From Stappia sp. (GTDB lineage: Bacteria; Pseudomonadota; Alphaproteobacteria; Rhizobiales; Stappiaceae), in contig NZ_CP157793.1 in NCBI RefSeq assembly GCF_040110915.1, positions 3,298,939 to 3,362,938 on the forward strand: 64,000 nucleotides of DNA. Direction: 5' to 3'. The notes under the pieces were generated by a model. That model was not told the DNA's origin and did not search any database. It saw only the letters and a program-made list of their open reading frames with translations. Below, piece by piece: positions 62,182 through 64,000 of the stretch. The position numbers and the translations under genes are program-made. Each line of letters begins with the position of its first letter. Within the stretch, counting starts at the first letter, position 1.

Positions 62182-63768
62182 TCAGAAGGCGAGCGGCTTC
62201 GCCTGCTTGACGTGCGAAATCGCGCGGATGCGGGCCAGAACCTGCTCCGGCACCGGCCCGTCGACCTCGACCAGACAGATCGCATCCTCGCCCGGCGCGG
62301 TCCGGCCCAGGTTGAAGGTCGCGATGTTGACCCCGGCACCGCCGAGCGCCATGCCGAGTTCGCCGATGAAGCCCGGCTTGTCCTCGTTGGTCACATAGAG
62401 CATGTGGGCGCCGAGTTCGGCTTCCATGTTGATGCCCTTGACCTGGATGATCCTGGGCTTTCCGTCCGCGAACACCGTCCCGGCGACGGAGCGCTCCTGC
62501 CGTTCGGTCTTCACCGTGAGGCGGATGTAGGTCTCATAGGCGCCCGACTGCGGCCGGCGGACCTCTTCCACCGAGATCCCGCGCTCGCGTGCGAGCAGCG
62601 GCGCGGACACCATGTTCACCGTCTGCAGCAGCGGCTGCAGGAGGCCGGTAACCGCGGCGGCCGTCAGCGCCTTGGTGTTCATCTCGGCGACATCGCCGGC
62701 ATACTCAAGACGAATGCCGGACAGGCCCGTCTCGGTGAGTTGCCCGGCGAAGGAGCCGAGCTGCTCGGCAAGCCGCACGAAGGGCGTCAGGCGCGGCGCT
62801 TCCTCCGCCGTGATCGAGGGCATGTTGAGCGCGTTCGACACCGCCCCCTTGGTGAGGTAGTCGGACATCTGCTCGGCCACCTGCAGCGCGACGTTTTCCT
62901 GCGCCTCGGAGGTGGAGGCGCCCAGATGCGGGGTGCACACCAGGTTCGGCGCGCCGAACAGGATGTTGTCCGTCGCCGGCTCTTCCACGAAGACGTCGAC
63001 GCCGGCGCCCGCCACCTTGCCGCTGTCGAGCCCGGCGCGCAGGGCCGCCTCGTCGATCAGCCCGCCGCGCGCGCAATTGATCAGGATGACCCCGTCGCGC
63101 ATGGCCGCGATCGCATTCGCGTCGATGATGTTGCGGGTCTTGTCGGTGAGCGGCGTGTGCAGCGTGATGATGTCGGCGCGCGCGAACAGCGCGTCCAGAT
63201 CCACCTTCTCCACGCCGAGGTCCTGAGCGCGCTCTTCCGACAGGAACGGATCGAAGGCGATCACGCGCATCTTCAGCCCGATGGCCCGATCCGCCACGAT
63301 CGAGCCGATGTTGCCGCAGCCGATCAGTCCGAGCGTCTTGGAGGTGATCTCCGCGCCCATGAATTTCGACTTTTCCCACTTGCCGGCCTGGGTCGAGGCG
63401 TCAGCCTTCGGGATCTGGCGGGCCACCGCGAACATCATGGCGATGGCGTGCTCCGCCGTCGTGATGGAATTGCCGAAGGGCGTGTTCATGACGATCACGC
63501 CGCGCGCGCTGGCGGCGGGAATGTCGACGTTGTCGACGCCGATCCCGGCCCGGCCGACGACCTTCAGCCGGTCGGCGGCCTGGATCAGCTTGTCGGTCAC
63601 CTTGGTGGCGGAGCGGATGGCCAGCCCGTCATACTGGCCGATGACGGCAAGCAGCTTGTCCTTGTCCTTGCCGAGGTCGGGCTGATAGTCGACCTCCACG
63701 CCGCGCGACTTGAAAATCTCGACGGCGGCCGGGGACAGCTTGTCGGAAATGAGAACCCTGGGTGCCAT
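62182..63768 (-). CDS. serA: D-3-phosphoglycerate dehydrogenase
   Basis: A 528-residue enzyme of the long, type I form. The catalytic domain has VVGRAGIGVDNVD, the NAD-binding LGLIGCGNIGSIVADRA, and the active-site Arg (NCARGG), Glu (EEP region) and His (TPHLGAST). An intervening regulatory domain (about 315-455) and a C-terminal ACT domain (HMLYVTNEDKPGFIGELGMALG) follow; in this type serine binds at the ACT domains and inhibits. It oxidises 3-phosphoglycerate in the first step of serine synthesis. The ATG at 63768 has a perfect GGAGG site. It is downstream of serC on the same strand by 94 bp, so serC-serA likely form one operon. Confidence 0.96.
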   Translation of the reverse strand: MAPRVLISDKLSPAAVEIFKSRGVEVDYQPDLGKDKDKLLAVIGQYDGLAIRSATKVTDKLIQAADRLKVVGRAGIGVDNVDIPAASARGVIVMNTPFGNSITTAEHAIAMMFAVARQIPKADASTQAGKWEKSKFMGAEITSKTLGLIGCGNIGSIVADRAIGLKMRVIAFDPFLSEERAQDLGVEKVDLDALFARADIITLHTPLTDKTRNIIDANAIAAMRDGVILINCARGGLIDEAALRAGLDSGKVAGAGVDVFVEEPATDNILFGAPNLVCTPHLGASTSEAQENVALQVAEQMSDYLTKGAVSNALNMPSITAEEAPRLTPFVRLAEQLGSFAGQLTETGLSGIRLEYAGDVAEMNTKALTAAAVTGLLQPLLQTVNMVSAPLLARERGISVEEVRRPQSGAYETYIRLTVKTERQERSVAGTVFADGKPRIIQVKGINMEAELGAHMLYVTNEDKPGFIGELGMALGGAGVNIATFNLGRTAPGEDAICLVEVDGPVPEQVLARIRAISHVKQAKPLAF

Positions 63769-63862
63769 GGGAAACCTCCGGATGGCGGCGGCCGCTCCCG
63801 GATGCCTGTCCGGGAGGGCGCCTCGAGCCTGAACTGAAGCGGAGTTGCGGGACGCGGGCCGC

Positions 63863-64000
63863 TCAGGCCGCGTCCGCGAGCGAAGCGATCTGACGGGCGA
63901 AGGCCCAGTCGAGCCAGGGCAGCAGCGCCTCGACGTCCGCCGTCTCGACCGTGGCGCCGCACCAGATGCGAAGCCCGCTCGGCGCATCGCGATAGGCGCC
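63863..64000 (-). CDS. serC: Phosphoserine aminotransferase, C-terminal end (partial)
   Basis: Only the last 45 codons are in the window; the gene continues beyond the right edge. The translated end, [18 protein letters not shown], then [19 protein letters not shown], matches the C-terminus of the alphaproteobacterial SerC type, where RIWCGATVE is conserved. It converts 3-phosphohydroxypyruvate and glutamate to phosphoserine, the second step of serine synthesis. It lies directly upstream of serA, supporting the call. Confidence 0.9.
   Translation of the reverse strand, partial: GAYRDAPSGLRIWCGATVETADVEALLPWLDWAFARQIASLADAA

Overview
This 64 kb window has very high GC, strong third-position GC bias and dense gene packing. 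Its gene content points to an alphaproteobacterium of the order Hyphomicrobiales (Rhizobiales), perhaps a Stappiaceae-type marine or soil bacterium; the genus is inference. The clues are a CtrA regulator and a ChpT phosphotransferase in one neighbourhood, DUF1134 and DUF2336 proteins, GANTC (CcrM-type) sites in front of ctrA, an Irr-box-like element at bfr, and the order purA - membrane protein - serA - serC. The region reads as ordinary chromosome carrying one insertion sequence.

Layout. 1-834: C-terminal end of an MmeI/PglX-like DNA methyltransferase. 966-2195: CaiB/BaiF CoA-transferase. 2448-8277: the urea ABC transporter urtABCDE, with a sigma-54-like promoter and NtrC-like elements upstream. 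8284-9658: an intact IS110-type insertion sequence flanked by a 14-bp direct repeat, inserted between the convergent ends of urtE and an SDR gene. 10541-13056: DUF2177 protein, bacterioferritin, class 3 lipase-like protein. 13082-16791: Tex and an SF1 helicase, both on minus. 16879-21900: an arsenic block (arsR-acr3-MFS) followed on the same strand by a D-amino-acid oxidoreductase and a 4-hydroxyproline epimerase. 22068-27427: a dipeptide-type ABC transporter. 27729-32147: MscS-family channel, DUF2336 protein, PqiA-like protein.

32339-44080 is the motility and cell-cycle block: fliJ-fliI divergent from ctrA, then a periplasmic DsrE-like protein, cheR-cheB-cheY-cheW-cheA (reading leftwards from chpT: cheA, cheW, cheY, cheB, cheR), chpT, a YHS protein and a DUF1134 protein. 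CheA carries its own receiver domain and lies directly downstream of chpT, so chemotaxis and the CtrA phosphorelay are physically linked. 44225-50906: a membrane coiled-coil protein, a PAS histidine kinase with ten in-frame 10-residue repeats, a DUF2237 protein coupled to SelO, and tRNA-Glu(CTC). 51028-55978: a small membrane protein divergent from rluD, rpoH behind an 18-bp tandem repeat, and a CHASE2 adenylate/guanylate cyclase. 55986-64000: an EamA exporter, an MFS transporter, purA, a proline-rich one-TM protein, serA, and the 3' end of serC.

Most genes are familiar families. The less explained parts are the structured RNA-like leader and target duplication of the IS110 element, the CheA-REC/ChpT arrangement, the decapeptide repeat of the PAS kinase, the repeat leader of rpoH, and the conserved-looking protein between purA and serA. 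The window also carries several short tandem duplications (30-bp x10, 18-bp x3.5, 16-bp x3, 15-bp x3), all in linkers or intergenic DNA.
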